Source: an uncultured Ruminococcus sp.
GTDB lineage: Bacteria > Bacillota > Clostridia > Oscillospirales > Ruminococcaceae
NCBI GenBank assembly: GCA_900318825.1
Contig: ONMB01000014.1
Span: 1 to 35,562 of the forward strand
DNA: 35,562 bases
Direction of reading: 5' to 3'
A program made the translations under genes and the position numbers. Positions 1 to 6,941 of the stretch are shown in pieces; within the stretch, counting starts at the first letter, position 1, and every line of letters begins with the position of its first letter. The notes under the pieces are model-generated. The model was not told the DNA's origin. It was given only the letters and a program-made list of their open reading frames with translations, and made no database searches.

Positions 1-4
1 AAAA

Positions 5-30
5 GGCGTATGCATTGATTTGCATACGCC
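5..30. terminator. Rho-independent terminator, probably bidirectional
   Basis: A perfect 10-bp inverted repeat (GGCGTATGCA / TGCATACGCC) with a 6-nt loop sits at the left window edge. It is flanked by AAAA on the left and an AT-rich tract on the right. It probably ends a gene lying outside the window. The gene it serves cannot be seen. Confidence 0.6.
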
Positions 31-45
31 ATATTTATTGTTGAC

Positions 46-92
46 AAAAACAAAGCTACATTTTATGCATTATGCAACAAAAATGTAGCTTT
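46..92 (-). terminator. Terminator of the tRNA-Thr transcript
   Basis: The 13-bp arms at 52-64 and 80-92 form a perfect hairpin with a 15-nt loop. Read on the minus strand it is followed by a T-rich run (TTTGTTTTTG) and starts about 9 nt after the tRNA 3' end, as expected for a single-gene tRNA unit. Confidence 0.75.
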
Positions 93-100
93 CAACTTGG

Positions 101-173
101 AGCTGATGATCGGACTTGAACCGACGACCTACGCCTTACCAAGGCGTTGCGCTACCGACTGTGCCACATCAGC
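101..173 (-). tRNA. tRNA-Thr (anticodon GGT)
   Basis: The minus strand folds into a full cloverleaf. The 7-bp acceptor stem is GCTGATG/CATCAGC, the anticodon stem is ACGCC/GGCGT, and the seven-base loop TTGGTAA places anticodon GGT (Thr). The T-arm is GTCGG-TTCAAGT-CCGAT. The CCA end is not encoded. The gene has its own promoter and terminator. Confidence 0.95.
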
Positions 174-186
174 ATCAACACATAAT

Positions 187-215
187 ATTATACATCAGCG
201 GCAGAAAAAAGTCAA
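187..215 (-). promoter_or_regulatory. Sigma-A promoter of tRNA-Thr
   Basis: On the minus strand there is a -35 TTGACT (210-215) and a -10 TATAAT (187-192) with a 17-bp spacer. It lies immediately upstream of the tRNA 5' end at 173. Confidence 0.85.
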
Positions 216-255
216 TAGGTCGTGCAATAATTTTTTATGTTAACTAATAATGTGC

Positions 256-284
256 TTGACAAGAAACAGCAAATGTGGTATCAT
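256..284 (+). promoter_or_regulatory. Sigma-A promoter of the T-box-tyrS transcript
   Basis: TTGACA (256-261), a 17-bp spacer and TATCAT (279-284). Transcription would begin near 291, just before the T-box leader. It is divergent from the tRNA-Thr promoter. Confidence 0.8.
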
Positions 285-290
285 TAATTC

Positions 291-533
291 ATGGTAAATA
301 CGAGGAACGGATAAAAGCCGTGCAGAGCCTGATACAGAGAGTTTCCGGCAGGTGTGAGGGAACGACGGTGCGCGGAGAATTACGTCCGGGAGTTGCCGTG
401 CTGAAGCGTAAGTGTGTAGGTGCGGACGGGTATGCCCGTTACAGCTTAACGAGGTCGGAGCGATCCGGCGAAACAGGGTGGTAACACGGAGAATTTCGTC
501 CCTGACGGTCGATGGACTGTCGGGGGCTTTTTA
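291..533 (+). promoter_or_regulatory. T-box riboswitch (Tyr specifier) controlling tyrS
   Basis: The leader contains the conserved T-box core AGGGTGGTAACACG (about 475-488) followed by an intrinsic terminator (11-bp stem 500-510/515-525, T-run 528-532). Stem I elements are visible: an AGAGAG bulge region near 337 and GGTGTGAGG near 351, with a TAC at 381-383 as the likely tyrosine specifier. By the known mechanism, uncharged tRNA-Tyr pairs with the specifier and the T-box bulge and favours antitermination. The assignment of TAC as specifier is by position and by the downstream gene; I did not fold the full RNA. Confidence 0.9.
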
Positions 534-703
534 GTTTTGTGGAGGGAGCACAGCTTAATTCTCTCTTGTCAGTTTAGCGTACAGAGTAAATACTGAAAGG
601 TCGTGATAGCAATGAGGTCGCCCGACGAGCTCATTCTTTATGCAAAAAACTGCTATGCAGCATCTCAGAAGAAAAAACGATATATTTCCGAAAAATAACT
701 AAT
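534..703 (+). other. Gene-free spacer between T-box terminator and tyrS
   Basis: About 170 nt separate the T-box terminator from the tyrS ribosome binding site, longer than antitermination alone needs. It can form a nested hairpin: ATAGCA (606-611) with TGCTAT (651-656), enclosing ATGAG/CTCAT arms (612-616 and 630-634). There is no T-run and no second T-box core. I see no gene in it. Confidence 0.4.
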
Positions 704-717
704 AAAGGAGAAAAAAT

Positions 718-1935
718 ATGACTACATTTGAAGAACTCAAACGCAGAGGACTCCTCGCACAGCTCACAGACGAGAAGGAGATCGAGGAACTCGTCAATGC
801 CGGCAAGGCAACCTTCTACATCGGTTTTGATCCCACAGCGGACTCGCTCCATGTAGGACACTTCATGGCACTCTGCCTTATGAAGAGACTCCAGATGGCT
901 GGAAACAAGCCTATCGTGCTCATCGGCGGCGGTACTGCAATGATCGGAGATCCCTCCGGCAAGACCGATATGCGCAAGATGATGACTCGTGAGACTATCC
1001 AGCACAACGTTGACTGCTTCAAGAAGCAGATGAGCCGTTTTATCGACTTTTCAGAGGGCAAGGCTATCATCGTTAACAACGCTGACTGGCTCATGAACCT
1101 CAATTACATCGAGGTACTCCGTGAAGTAGGTGCGCACTTCAGCGTAAACCGTATGCTTTCACACGAGTGCTACAAGCAGCGTATGGAGCGCGGACTCACA
1201 TTCCTCGAATTCAACTACATGATAATGCAGAGCTACGACTTCCTCGAGCTCTTCCAGAAATACGGCTGCAATATGCAGTTCGGCGGCGATGACCAGTGGG
1301 CAAATATGCTCGGCGGCACAGAGCTTATCAGAAGAAAGCTCGGCAAGGACGCTTACGCTATGACCATAACCCTCCTCCTCAACAGCGAGGGCAAGAAAAT
1401 GGGTAAGACCGAAAAGGGTGCAGTATGGCTTGATCCTGAGAAGACCACTCCCTACGAGTTCTTCCAGTACTGGCGAAACGTTGATGACGCTGACGTTATC
1501 AAGTGTCTGAAGATGCTCACATTTGTTCCTGTTGAGCAGATAGAGGAAATGGAAAAGACAATGGAGGGTGCACAGTTCAACGCTGCCAAGGAGCTTCTCG
1601 CATATGAGCTCACAAAGCTCGTTCACGGCGAGGAGGAAGCTGAAAAGGCAAAGGCTGCTGCAAAGGCTCTCTTCGGCGGAAGCGGAAGCAACGAGAATAT
1701 GCCGGTAGCTGAGATAGACTCAGCAGACCTCACAGACGGTGCTGTCGGACTCCTTACTCTCCTTGTAAAGGCTCAGCTCGCTCCCTCAGTTTCAGAGGCG
1801 CGCAGACTCGTCCAGCAGGGCGGCATCACAGTTGATGACGTGAAGATGTCAGATCCCAAGGCGCAGATCACTATCGGTGACGGCGTTATCGTCCGCAAGG
1901 GCAAGAAGGCATTCAAGAAGTGCATCGTTAAATAA
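718..1935 (+). CDS. tyrS: Tyrosyl-tRNA synthetase
   Basis: Charges tRNA-Tyr with tyrosine in the cytoplasm. The 405-aa length is usual for bacterial TyrRS. The class I HIGH motif is HVGH at residues 45-48 and the KMSKS loop is KMGKT at 227-231, the variant typical of bacterial TyrRS. The region around 163-200 ([10 protein letters not shown] and GGDDQWAN) matches the tyrosine/ATP pocket. The C-terminal ~70 residues form an S4 RNA-binding domain ([16 protein letters not shown]). The start is fixed by AAAGGAG at 704-710. It is expressed from the T-box-controlled transcript upstream, ends in tandem stops TAA TAG and is followed by a strong terminator, so it is monocistronic. Confidence 0.98.
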   Translation: MTTFEELKRRGLLAQLTDEKEIEELVNAGKATFYIGFDPTADSLHVGHFMALCLMKRLQMAGNKPIVLIGGGTAMIGDPSGKTDMRKMMTRETIQHNVDCFKKQMSRFIDFSEGKAIIVNNADWLMNLNYIEVLREVGAHFSVNRMLSHECYKQRMERGLTFLEFNYMIMQSYDFLELFQKYGCNMQFGGDDQWANMLGGTELIRRKLGKDAYAMTITLLLNSEGKKMGKTEKGAVWLDPEKTTPYEFFQYWRNVDDADVIKCLKMLTFVPVEQIEEMEKTMEGAQFNAAKELLAYELTKLVHGEEEAEKAKAAAKALFGGSGSNENMPVAEIDSADLTDGAVGLLTLLVKAQLAPSVSEARRLVQQGGITVDDVKMSDPKAQITIGDGVIVRKGKKAFKKCIVK

Positions 1936-1941
1936 TAGCAG

Positions 1942-1968
1942 AGCTCCGGTCAGGCACCGGAGCTTTTT
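1942..1968 (+). terminator. Terminator of tyrS
   Basis: A 9-bp GC-rich stem (AGCTCCGGT / ACCGGAGCT, 1942-1950 and 1956-1964) with a 5-nt loop is followed directly by a T-run, a few nucleotides after the tyrS stop codons. Confidence 0.9.
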
Positions 1969-1980
1969 CATGTACAGCAG

Positions 1981-2009
1981 GTATTTCCGGAAACCGCCCA
2001 GCATATATT
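1981..2009 (+). promoter_or_regulatory. Candidate sigma-E-type promoter of spoIIID
   Basis: There is no good TTGACA/TATAAT pair here. Instead GTATTT (1981-1986), 15 bp and CATATATT (2002-2009) resemble the Bacillus sigma-E pattern (ATA-rich -35, CATA.-T -10). spoIIID is sigma-E dependent in B. subtilis. The match is by eye only. Confidence 0.4.
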
Positions 2010-2040
2010 TTAGTGAAATAATTTCACGAGGGGTGGTATT

Positions 2041-2304
2041 TTGAAGATACAGCCGGATCAGAGATGTGTTGTCCTCGGACGCTACATAACCGAAAATATG
2101 GCAACCGTCCGTGCAGCAGCAAAGCATTTCGGAATAAGCAAGAGCACGGTCCATAAGGATGTCAGCGAACGTCTCAGGCGCGAAGATCCCCAGCTATACG
2201 AACAGGTGAAGGACGTTCTCGAGATAAATAAACAGGAAAGACATATACGCGGCGGGCTTGCGACCAAGATGAAGTACGAAGCTATTGCCCACCGCAGGCA
2301 ATGA
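2041..2304 (+). CDS. spoIIID: Sporulation transcriptional regulator SpoIIID
   Basis: A small DNA-binding regulator of mother-cell gene expression during sporulation. At 87 aa it matches the family length. The N-terminal helix-turn-helix is the family hallmark (TVRAAAKHFGISKSTVHKDV, residues 22-41), followed by SERL and the conserved RHIRGG (residues 67-72) with ATKMKY. The start is TTG, with GAGGGG at 2028-2033 seven bases upstream; no better in-frame start exists. It follows the tyrS terminator, so it has its own promoter, and it ends before a convergent terminator. Its presence implies the organism keeps at least part of the sporulation programme. Confidence 0.93.
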   Translation: MKIQPDQRCVVLGRYITENMATVRAAAKHFGISKSTVHKDVSERLRREDPQLYEQVKDVLEINKQERHIRGGLATKMKYEAIAHRRQ

Positions 2305-2327
2305 GTATATTTCAGGTAAAACAAGAG

Positions 2328-2352
2328 TGGGGACGGATAATATCCGTCCCCA
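2328..2352. terminator. Bidirectional terminator between spoIIID and the cca operon
   Basis: An 11-bp perfect stem (TGGGGACGGAT / ATCCGTCCCCA) with a 3-nt loop lies between convergent genes. The plus-strand tail is A/T-mixed and the minus-strand tail contains GTTTTA, so efficiency may differ by direction. Confidence 0.7.
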
Positions 2353-2359
2353 TAAAATG

Positions 2360-2893
2360 TTACATATAGCCGTCATTTCCGCCGTATAAGTCATCGTATC
2401 CGCTGTCTCGTTCTGCTCTGCGCGACCTGATGACGATCACTATACATATAACGGTAAACAGAATAGTCACGAACGCTCCGACTCCCATGAAAACTCTCTT
2501 AGCGATCCTTGTTCCCTTGACCGGATCACCGTAGACAAAGCTCTCGGGAGAATTCGGATCGACCTTTATCGTATAGTAGCTGTCCTTGACGAATCCGCCC
2601 TTATCGCTTGACGCCGTATCTGAACGCGAGACGTAGCTTTTTCCGTCTACCTTGTACCTGAACACCGGATAGTATATCGTACTTCTGCTTGAGTCGTCGG
2701 TATTGCGGAATACCTTATCGACCTGTATGCAGTAAGCCTTGGTCTCGAGGGTGCAGCGTCTGGCTTTTTCCTCTCTTTTACTGAGCCTCTTAACAGCAGA
2801 AGATATCATCAGAAGTGCGAAGATATTGGATATCACAAGCATGATCACAACAGCCTGATACGGGAGTCTGATATTTGTTTTTCGTTCACTCAT
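2360..2893 (-). CDS. DUF3592-like membrane protein, function unknown
   Basis: A 177-aa protein with two membrane segments: one near the N-terminus (VVIMLVISNIFALLMI) and one near the C-terminus (VGAFVTILFTVICIVIVI). Between them is an extracytoplasmic, beta-rich domain of about 85 residues with a YYPVFRYKVDGKSY core, which is characteristic of DUF3592-type proteins. The tail is charged and rich in Gly and Tyr. The chosen ATG overlaps the pflA stop codon by one base (TGATG), implying translational coupling; an in-frame ATG 9 nt upstream is also possible. It is the last gene of the cca-pflA unit. The link to the two enzymes is unexplained. Family membership is judged from overall pattern only. 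Confidence 0.75.
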   Translation of the reverse strand: MSERKTNIRLPYQAVVIMLVISNIFALLMISSAVKRLSKREEKARRCTLETKAYCIQVDKVFRNTDDSSRSTIYYPVFRYKVDGKSYVSRSDTASSDKGGFVKDSYYTIKVDPNSPESFVYGDPVKGTRIAKRVFMGVGAFVTILFTVICIVIVIRSRRAERDSGYDDLYGGNDGYM

Positions 2894-3657
2894 CAGCGGC
2901 ATTCTTTATTGTTCTTTTGTTCAGCGAGACCTGCTTTTATGCCGCGGATAACTGTCTCACGGGCAGCTATTGCCTGTTCCTTGGTGAGCGGGGGAGTGTC
3001 TCCGAGCGGATAATCGAGCCCCAGCTCAGCGTATTTCGGCTTTGCCATATCGTGATAGGGGAGTATGTCGAGGGCTTTGATGTTCGTGAGCGTAGAGAGG
3101 TACTTCCCGAGCCGGAAGAGCTCGCCCTCATCGTCAGTTATTCCCGGAACTACAACGTGCCTTATCCATACCGGTATGCCCAGCTCGCGGATATGCTCTG
3201 CAAATGCAAGTATATTGCGGTTTGAACGCCCTGTGAGTTCACGGTGAGCGTTGTCGTCGATATGTTTTATATCAAGCATAACGAGGTCAGTGTAACGCAG
3301 TGCCTCGTCTATTTTTTCGTGGCTTTCAGGTGAATAGCAGCCGGCAGATGTATCGAGGCAGGTGTGTACGCCCCTGCTTTTTGCGAGCCGGAAAAATTCA
3401 GCAAGAAACTCCGGCTGTGCGAGCGGTTCGCCGCCTGTGGCAGTCACGCCGCCGCTTTTCAGGAACTCCTTGTATGATTCGTACTCTGCCATGAGCTCCT
3501 CGGCTGTGACCTCGCGTCCACCGGAAAAGTCCCATGTATCGGGGTTGTGACAATACTGACACCTCATCGGACAGCCCTGAAAGAATACCACATAGCGTAC
3601 TCCGGGACCGTCTACCGTTCCGAAGCTCTCCGTTGAATGTATCCTGCCTTTTATCAT
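2893..3657 (-). CDS. pflA: Pyruvate formate-lyase activating enzyme (radical SAM)
   Basis: Installs the glycyl radical on pyruvate formate-lyase using S-adenosylmethionine and a 4Fe-4S cluster. At 254 aa it is close to the usual ~246-260 aa. The radical-SAM cysteines are C29, C33 and C36 in GCPMRCQYCHNPDTW, a CX3CX2C motif followed by the PflA-typical HNPDTW. The GGEPL motif (TATGGEPLAQPEF) and the VWIRHVVVPGITD strand also match PflA. Its start overlaps the cca stop by four bases (ATGA). No pflB is present nearby, so its substrate enzyme is encoded elsewhere. It fits the mixed-acid fermentation of Ruminococcus. Confidence 0.93.
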   Translation of the reverse strand: MIKGRIHSTESFGTVDGPGVRYVVFFQGCPMRCQYCHNPDTWDFSGGREVTAEELMAEYESYKEFLKSGGVTATGGEPLAQPEFLAEFFRLAKSRGVHTCLDTSAGCYSPESHEKIDEALRYTDLVMLDIKHIDDNAHRELTGRSNRNILAFAEHIRELGIPVWIRHVVVPGITDDEGELFRLGKYLSTLTNIKALDILPYHDMAKPKYAELGLDYPLGDTPPLTKEQAIAARETVIRGIKAGLAEQKNNKECR

Positions 3658-4976
3658 TTACCTTTCCCCCTGATGTAGTCTGTGAGCGCGTCCTTTTCGT
3701 TGGGAAGCTCCTCTTCGATGACCTTGCCGAGAAGCTCGCTGAGAGCTTCGCCGACCGCTTTTCCTTTCAGTCCGAGCGCAAGCATATCCTGACCGTTTAC
3801 GGCAAGCTGCCCGAGCGTCAGGCAGAAGCCCTCGCGTATAAGACGGTGAGCTTTTTCTATGAAGCTGTCAAACATCTCATTATCACTCAGAACAAAGCCG
3901 TTCTTGGCGGAATTGTCAGCCTTCTTGAACTCCATGAGCTTGCAGAAATCCTCCTCGCCGAGCTGTCCGAGCAGCTTCCTGACCTGAATATCTGTTTTCA
4001 GCTTGTCGCTGTGAAGGGCGATCAGCCGGCAGGTGCGTTCTATGGTCTGATTGTCGTATCTCAGGCGCTGCATTATGACCTCTGCCATTTCTGCACTTAG
4101 CTTTGCGTGTCCCTTGAAGTGTCCCTCACCGCTCTCGTCCATGGTGAACATGGGCGGCTTTCCTATATCGTGGAAAAACATCGCGCGTCTCAGGAAAAGG
4201 TCGTCCTCCGGGACGGCTTCTATCGTATGGATTATATGGCTGTATACATCGTACCTGTGGTAGTGCGAGTGTTGGTCAAAGCCGAAACACGGCTCCATTT
4301 CGGGAACTATCTGCGCTATTATGTCGCGGTATCTTATAAGTGCCTCCACACAGTTCCTTCCGCAGAGCAGCCTGTCGAATTCCTCACGGACTCTTTCCCG
4401 TGATATGAGGTCAAGTCTGCCGCGAAGCCCGAGCATCGCCTTTTCGGTCTGAGGCTCGACTGTGAAGCCGAGCTGTGAAGCAAATCTCACTCCTCTTAGT
4501 ATACGCAGGGCGTCCTCTGTGAAGCGCCGCTCCGGCTCTCCGACACATTTTATGACACTGCGGCGTATGTCCTCTTCACCGCAGAACGGGTCAACGATAT
4601 TGCCGTCAGCGTCCATAGCTATGGCGTTTACCGTGAAATCTCTCCGTGCGAGGTCCTCTCTGATATCCGGTGTGAACTCCACAGAATCAGGTCTGCGTGA
4701 ATCGGTATAGCCGCCGTCGATGCGGAATGTAGTTATCTCGTACTGGCTGCCTTCGTATATCACTGTGACCGTTCCGTGCTTCAGACCTGTCGGGATAGTT
4801 TTCAGGTCGCGGAATACGTCCATTACCTGTTCCGGCAGAGCAGATGTGGTCATATCAACATCGTGTACAGCCTTCCCCATTAACCGGTCTCGCACACAGC
4901 CGCCGACCAGATACGCCTCAAAACCAGCTTTCTCAAGACTCCGGAGTATCTCTGCCTCAGGACCTTTTACTGTCAT
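3654..4976 (-). CDS. cca: CCA tRNA nucleotidyltransferase with HD domain
   Basis: Adds or repairs the 3' CCA end of tRNAs. It has 440 aa. The N-terminal class II nucleotidyltransferase head is clear: LVGGCVRDRLMG (residues 23-34) with the catalytic DVD at 39-41. The RRDFTVNAIA motif and the ED..RILRGVRFA helix of the neck follow. The C-terminal half has an HD phosphohydrolase domain (MFFHDIGKP). A GTG nine bases upstream is an alternative start, but GGTGAG is correctly spaced only for the ATG at 4976. Relevant in context: the tRNA-Thr in this window lacks an encoded CCA. It is the first gene of the cca-pflA-DUF3592 unit. Confidence 0.95.
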   Translation of the reverse strand: MTVKGPEAEILRSLEKAGFEAYLVGGCVRDRLMGKAVHDVDMTTSALPEQVMDVFRDLKTIPTGLKHGTVTVIYEGSQYEITTFRIDGGYTDSRRPDSVEFTPDIREDLARRDFTVNAIAMDADGNIVDPFCGEEDIRRSVIKCVGEPERRFTEDALRILRGVRFASQLGFTVEPQTEKAMLGLRGRLDLISRERVREEFDRLLCGRNCVEALIRYRDIIAQIVPEMEPCFGFDQHSHYHRYDVYSHIIHTIEAVPEDDLFLRRAMFFHDIGKPPMFTMDESGEGHFKGHAKLSAEMAEVIMQRLRYDNQTIERTCRLIALHSDKLKTDIQVRKLLGQLGEEDFCKLMEFKKADNSAKNGFVLSDNEMFDSFIEKAHRLIREGFCLTLGQLAVNGQDMLALGLKGKAVGEALSELLGKVIEEELPNEKDALTDYIRGKGK

Positions 4977-5006
4977 ATTTCTCACCGCCTCTGTTATTTA
5001 CATTAC

Positions 5007-5035
5007 ATTATACCACGTTTTTCCCTTTCAGGCAA
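5007..5035 (-). promoter_or_regulatory. Promoter of the cca-pflA-DUF3592 operon
   Basis: On the minus strand: -35 TTGCCT (5030-5035), a 17-bp spacer and -10 TATAAT (5007-5012), with TGG just upstream (extended -10). The transcript would start close to the cca start codon. Confidence 0.7.
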
Positions 5036-5162
5036 TACGCCCGGCTGAAATTAAGATATAAGCTGCTGTAATCCTTAGCTTTTTATATCAATAGCGTACC
5101 AGAATCATCAATTCAAGTAGATCGATATGCTTTGCGGTTGCTGTGCATTTTGTGTGGGCTGC

Positions 5163-5191
5163 TTGACAAGAGCAAATAACTATGGTAAAAT
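5163..5191 (+). promoter_or_regulatory. Promoter of the methyltransferase gene
   Basis: TTGACA (5163-5168), a 17-bp spacer and TAAAAT (5186-5191), with TGG in the extended -10 position. The intergenic region is divergent with the cca promoter; between the two (5036-5162) I see no gene. Confidence 0.8.
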
Positions 5192-5412
5192 AGTAATGTA
5201 TATATATTGTATTGAGATGCGGAAAAACGCTTCTCTTTCCTATGATGTTTCGGGAATAAAAATGAATAATCTTAAAAGGTAATAACGTGCTTATTATATT
5301 ATTTGCTGATGCTGGCTCTCACGTCCATATCCGCGGCTGCCGCGGACTCACGGCAAAGATTATTGCACAAAAATTAAAAACACCGCTGTGTTGTGATATG
5401 AGGAGGAAAACA
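5192..5412 (+). other. Long 5' leader of the methyltransferase, with possible upstream ORF
   Basis: About 215 nt lie between the promoter and the preferred start codon. The leader has a possible 21-codon ORF (5217-5282, starts MRKNASL) without a strong ribosome binding site. It also has a GTG at 5287 preceded by AAAAGG, in frame with the methyltransferase, and a 7-bp GC-rich hairpin (TCCGCGG 5330-5336 / CCGCGGA 5341-5347). No known riboswitch class is recognised. It could be an attenuator, or part of an N-terminal extension if GTG 5287 is used. Confidence 0.4.
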
Positions 5413-6366
5413 ATGGATCTGTATTATTCACATTCAAAGGATTCCAGCAGCATACTTAAACCGGAGGAGATCAATACTGATTATCTTGTCAAGACGACTG
5501 TCTGCGGCTGCTGCGGTTCTAAATCTTTCAAAAAACTTGTTCCGCTTTATAAAGAACCGCCAATCAATTATATAAAATGCAGCAAATGCGGAGGCGTTAC
5601 TTACGACAGGATCTATTCCCAGGCGGGATTAGACGAAATGTATAGCAGAGAAGACCTGTATGAGGATTATGAAGAATATGGTAATTCAAAGATAACGTTT
5701 TATGGTTCAGAACGAATCGTAAAGCATATCATGAAACATATCCATCTTCCTAACAAGACGCTAAAAGTCATATCCATACTGGATTTCGGAGGAGGAGATG
5801 GTGAGATATCATATACACTTGCCCAATCACTGCTCAAAGAGCATAAGTGTTGTGATGTAGAGATAGTCGTTGTAGACTATAATGAATCGTTGCATACTTC
5901 AACAAACGAGCATATACATATCTCTCGTTTGTTTCCTCTTGAAGCTGTTACTGAAAAACAATTCAATATCGTTATTGCAAGTGCAGTTTTAGAACATCTT
6001 CCAAATCCGGGAGAGTATATGAGGATGTTATTTGACAGAACAAAAAAAGGCGGATACGTTTATTTTCGTACTCCTTATGTTTTCCCAATATACAAAACGC
6101 TCCGTAGGATCGGTGTCAATTATTATACAGGATTTCCGGGACATATCTGGGATCTGGGACAATACTGGTGGGATCACGCGGCGGATTCTATCGGCTATCC
6201 GAAGGGAAAGATCAAGCTCGTCCGTTCCTGTCCGGCTATCGTTGAAAAGTCACTGAAGGTGGAATTTTTGAATTCACTGGCAGCGTATATTATGAAGGCT
6301 GTGTGGTATATATTCCCGAAGTGGCAGTATGTTGGTGGCTGGGAGACGATTTACAGAAAAATATGA
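5413..6366 (+). CDS. Zinc-ribbon class I SAM-dependent methyltransferase
   Basis: A 317-aa protein. The N-terminus carries a zinc-ribbon-like Cys cluster (CGCCGS, then about 23 residues on CSKCGG), as in many sugar or small-molecule methyltransferases. The Rossmann methyltransferase core follows: motif I ILDFGGGDGEISY, an acidic strand-2 end (VVVDYNE) and VIASAVLEHLPNPGEY for motif IV/post-motif. The C-terminal third (YTGFPGHIWDLGQYWW) is not recognised. The ATG at 5413 has a perfect AGGAGG six bases upstream; starting at GTG 5287 would add 42 residues of low-complexity leader. The substrate is unknown. It is monocistronic, with its own promoter and terminator. Confidence 0.82.
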   Translation: MDLYYSHSKDSSSILKPEEINTDYLVKTTVCGCCGSKSFKKLVPLYKEPPINYIKCSKCGGVTYDRIYSQAGLDEMYSREDLYEDYEEYGNSKITFYGSERIVKHIMKHIHLPNKTLKVISILDFGGGDGEISYTLAQSLLKEHKCCDVEIVVVDYNESLHTSTNEHIHISRLFPLEAVTEKQFNIVIASAVLEHLPNPGEYMRMLFDRTKKGGYVYFRTPYVFPIYKTLRRIGVNYYTGFPGHIWDLGQYWWDHAADSIGYPKGKIKLVRSCPAIVEKSLKVEFLNSLAAYIMKAVWYIFPKWQYVGGWETIYRKI

Positions 6367-6423
6367 GGAACATGATTGCTCACATTCCTTAATGAAGAAA
6401 GCTGCATAAAACTATATAAGATG

Positions 6424-6454
6424 AAACCCGGTACTATGTGTGCCGGGTTTTTTA
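6424..6454 (+). terminator. Terminator of the methyltransferase gene
   Basis: An 8-bp stem AAACCCGG / CCGGGTTT (6424-6431 and 6443-6450) is followed by TTTT, about 60 nt after the stop codon. Confidence 0.85.
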
Positions 6455-6647
6455 GTTTTACAAAGAGGAAATTATTATAGCAGAGATTTCGTATTATGAT
6501 GTTTTGCAACTTAAAAAGGATTGTGAAATACTATTATTACAACTATATTTGATCAAGTTAACAATTAATCCTGTTAAGAATGAATTGTTACTGTATTCAG
6601 AGGCGATATATGCAGTTTAAGATCACAAAAAATGACTATTTCAGTAA
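6455..6647 (+). other. AT-rich gene-free stretch with a non-ATG open frame
   Basis: About 190 nt between the methyltransferase terminator and the tRNA-Ala terminator, clearly more AT-rich than its neighbours. The frame 6471-6620 is open for 49 codons behind AAAGAGGAA (6463-6470) but begins ATT ATT ATA, and no ATG or GTG is available. The hypothetical peptide would be Leu/Ile-rich and amphipathic. It may be a decayed gene or chance. Confidence 0.2.
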
Positions 6648-6681
6648 AATAAACAAGCGTTCCTTCATATAGAAGAAACGC
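6648..6681 (-). terminator. Terminator of the tRNA-Ala transcript
   Basis: GCGTTCCTTC (6657-6666) pairs with GAAGAAACGC (6672-6681) with one mismatch and a 5-nt loop. On the minus strand it is followed by a T-rich tail (TTGTTTATTTT). Confidence 0.7.
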
Positions 6682-6700
6682 CTATTTTAAGCCTTTTTGT

Positions 6701-6776
6701 TGGTGGAGCATAGGGGATTCGAACCCCTGACCCCCACACTGCCAGTGTGATGCGCTCCCAGCTGCGCTAATGCCCC
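6701..6776 (-). tRNA. tRNA-Ala (anticodon GGC)
   Basis: A full cloverleaf on the minus strand: acceptor GGGGCAT/ATGCTCC, anticodon stem TCACA/TGTGG and loop CTGGCAG giving anticodon GGC (Ala). The T-arm is AGGGG-TTCGAAT-CCCCT. Unlike the tRNA-Thr here, the 3' CCA is encoded (6701-6703). It has its own promoter and terminator. Confidence 0.96.
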
Positions 6777-6813
6777 AAGTAGTTTTTATAGTATATACAG
6801 AATTGCTGGATAT

Positions 6814-6842
6814 ATTATACCATAGGCTGTACTAAAAGTCAA
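6814..6842 (-). promoter_or_regulatory. Promoter of tRNA-Ala
   Basis: On the minus strand: TTGACT (6837-6842), a 17-bp spacer and TATAAT (6814-6819) preceded by TGG (extended -10). Confidence 0.88.
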
Positions 6843-6876
6843 TACCCTGTATTAAGATATCAGAGATAAGCTGTGA

Positions 6877-6905
6877 TTGACTTCGAGGTCATGACGTGAT
6901 ATAAT
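6877..6905 (+). promoter_or_regulatory. Promoter of the two-component operon, with a palindrome in its spacer
   Basis: TTGACT (6877-6882), a 17-bp spacer and TATAAT (6900-6905). The spacer holds the perfect 8-bp palindrome GTCATGAC (6888-6895), a possible operator. The transcript would start about 30 nt before the response-regulator ATG. Confidence 0.8.
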
Positions 6906-6941
6906 GTAAGAAACGAATAATGATGAACTGAGGTGAAATAT

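Noticed and set aside
1159-1626. Minus-strand open frame of 155 codons inside tyrS
   Set aside because: It lies fully opposite conserved TyrRS sequence and lacks a ribosome binding site.
3534-4100. Plus-strand open frame of 188 codons opposite pflA and cca
   Set aside because: It is a shadow of two conserved overlapping genes; no family features and no start signals.
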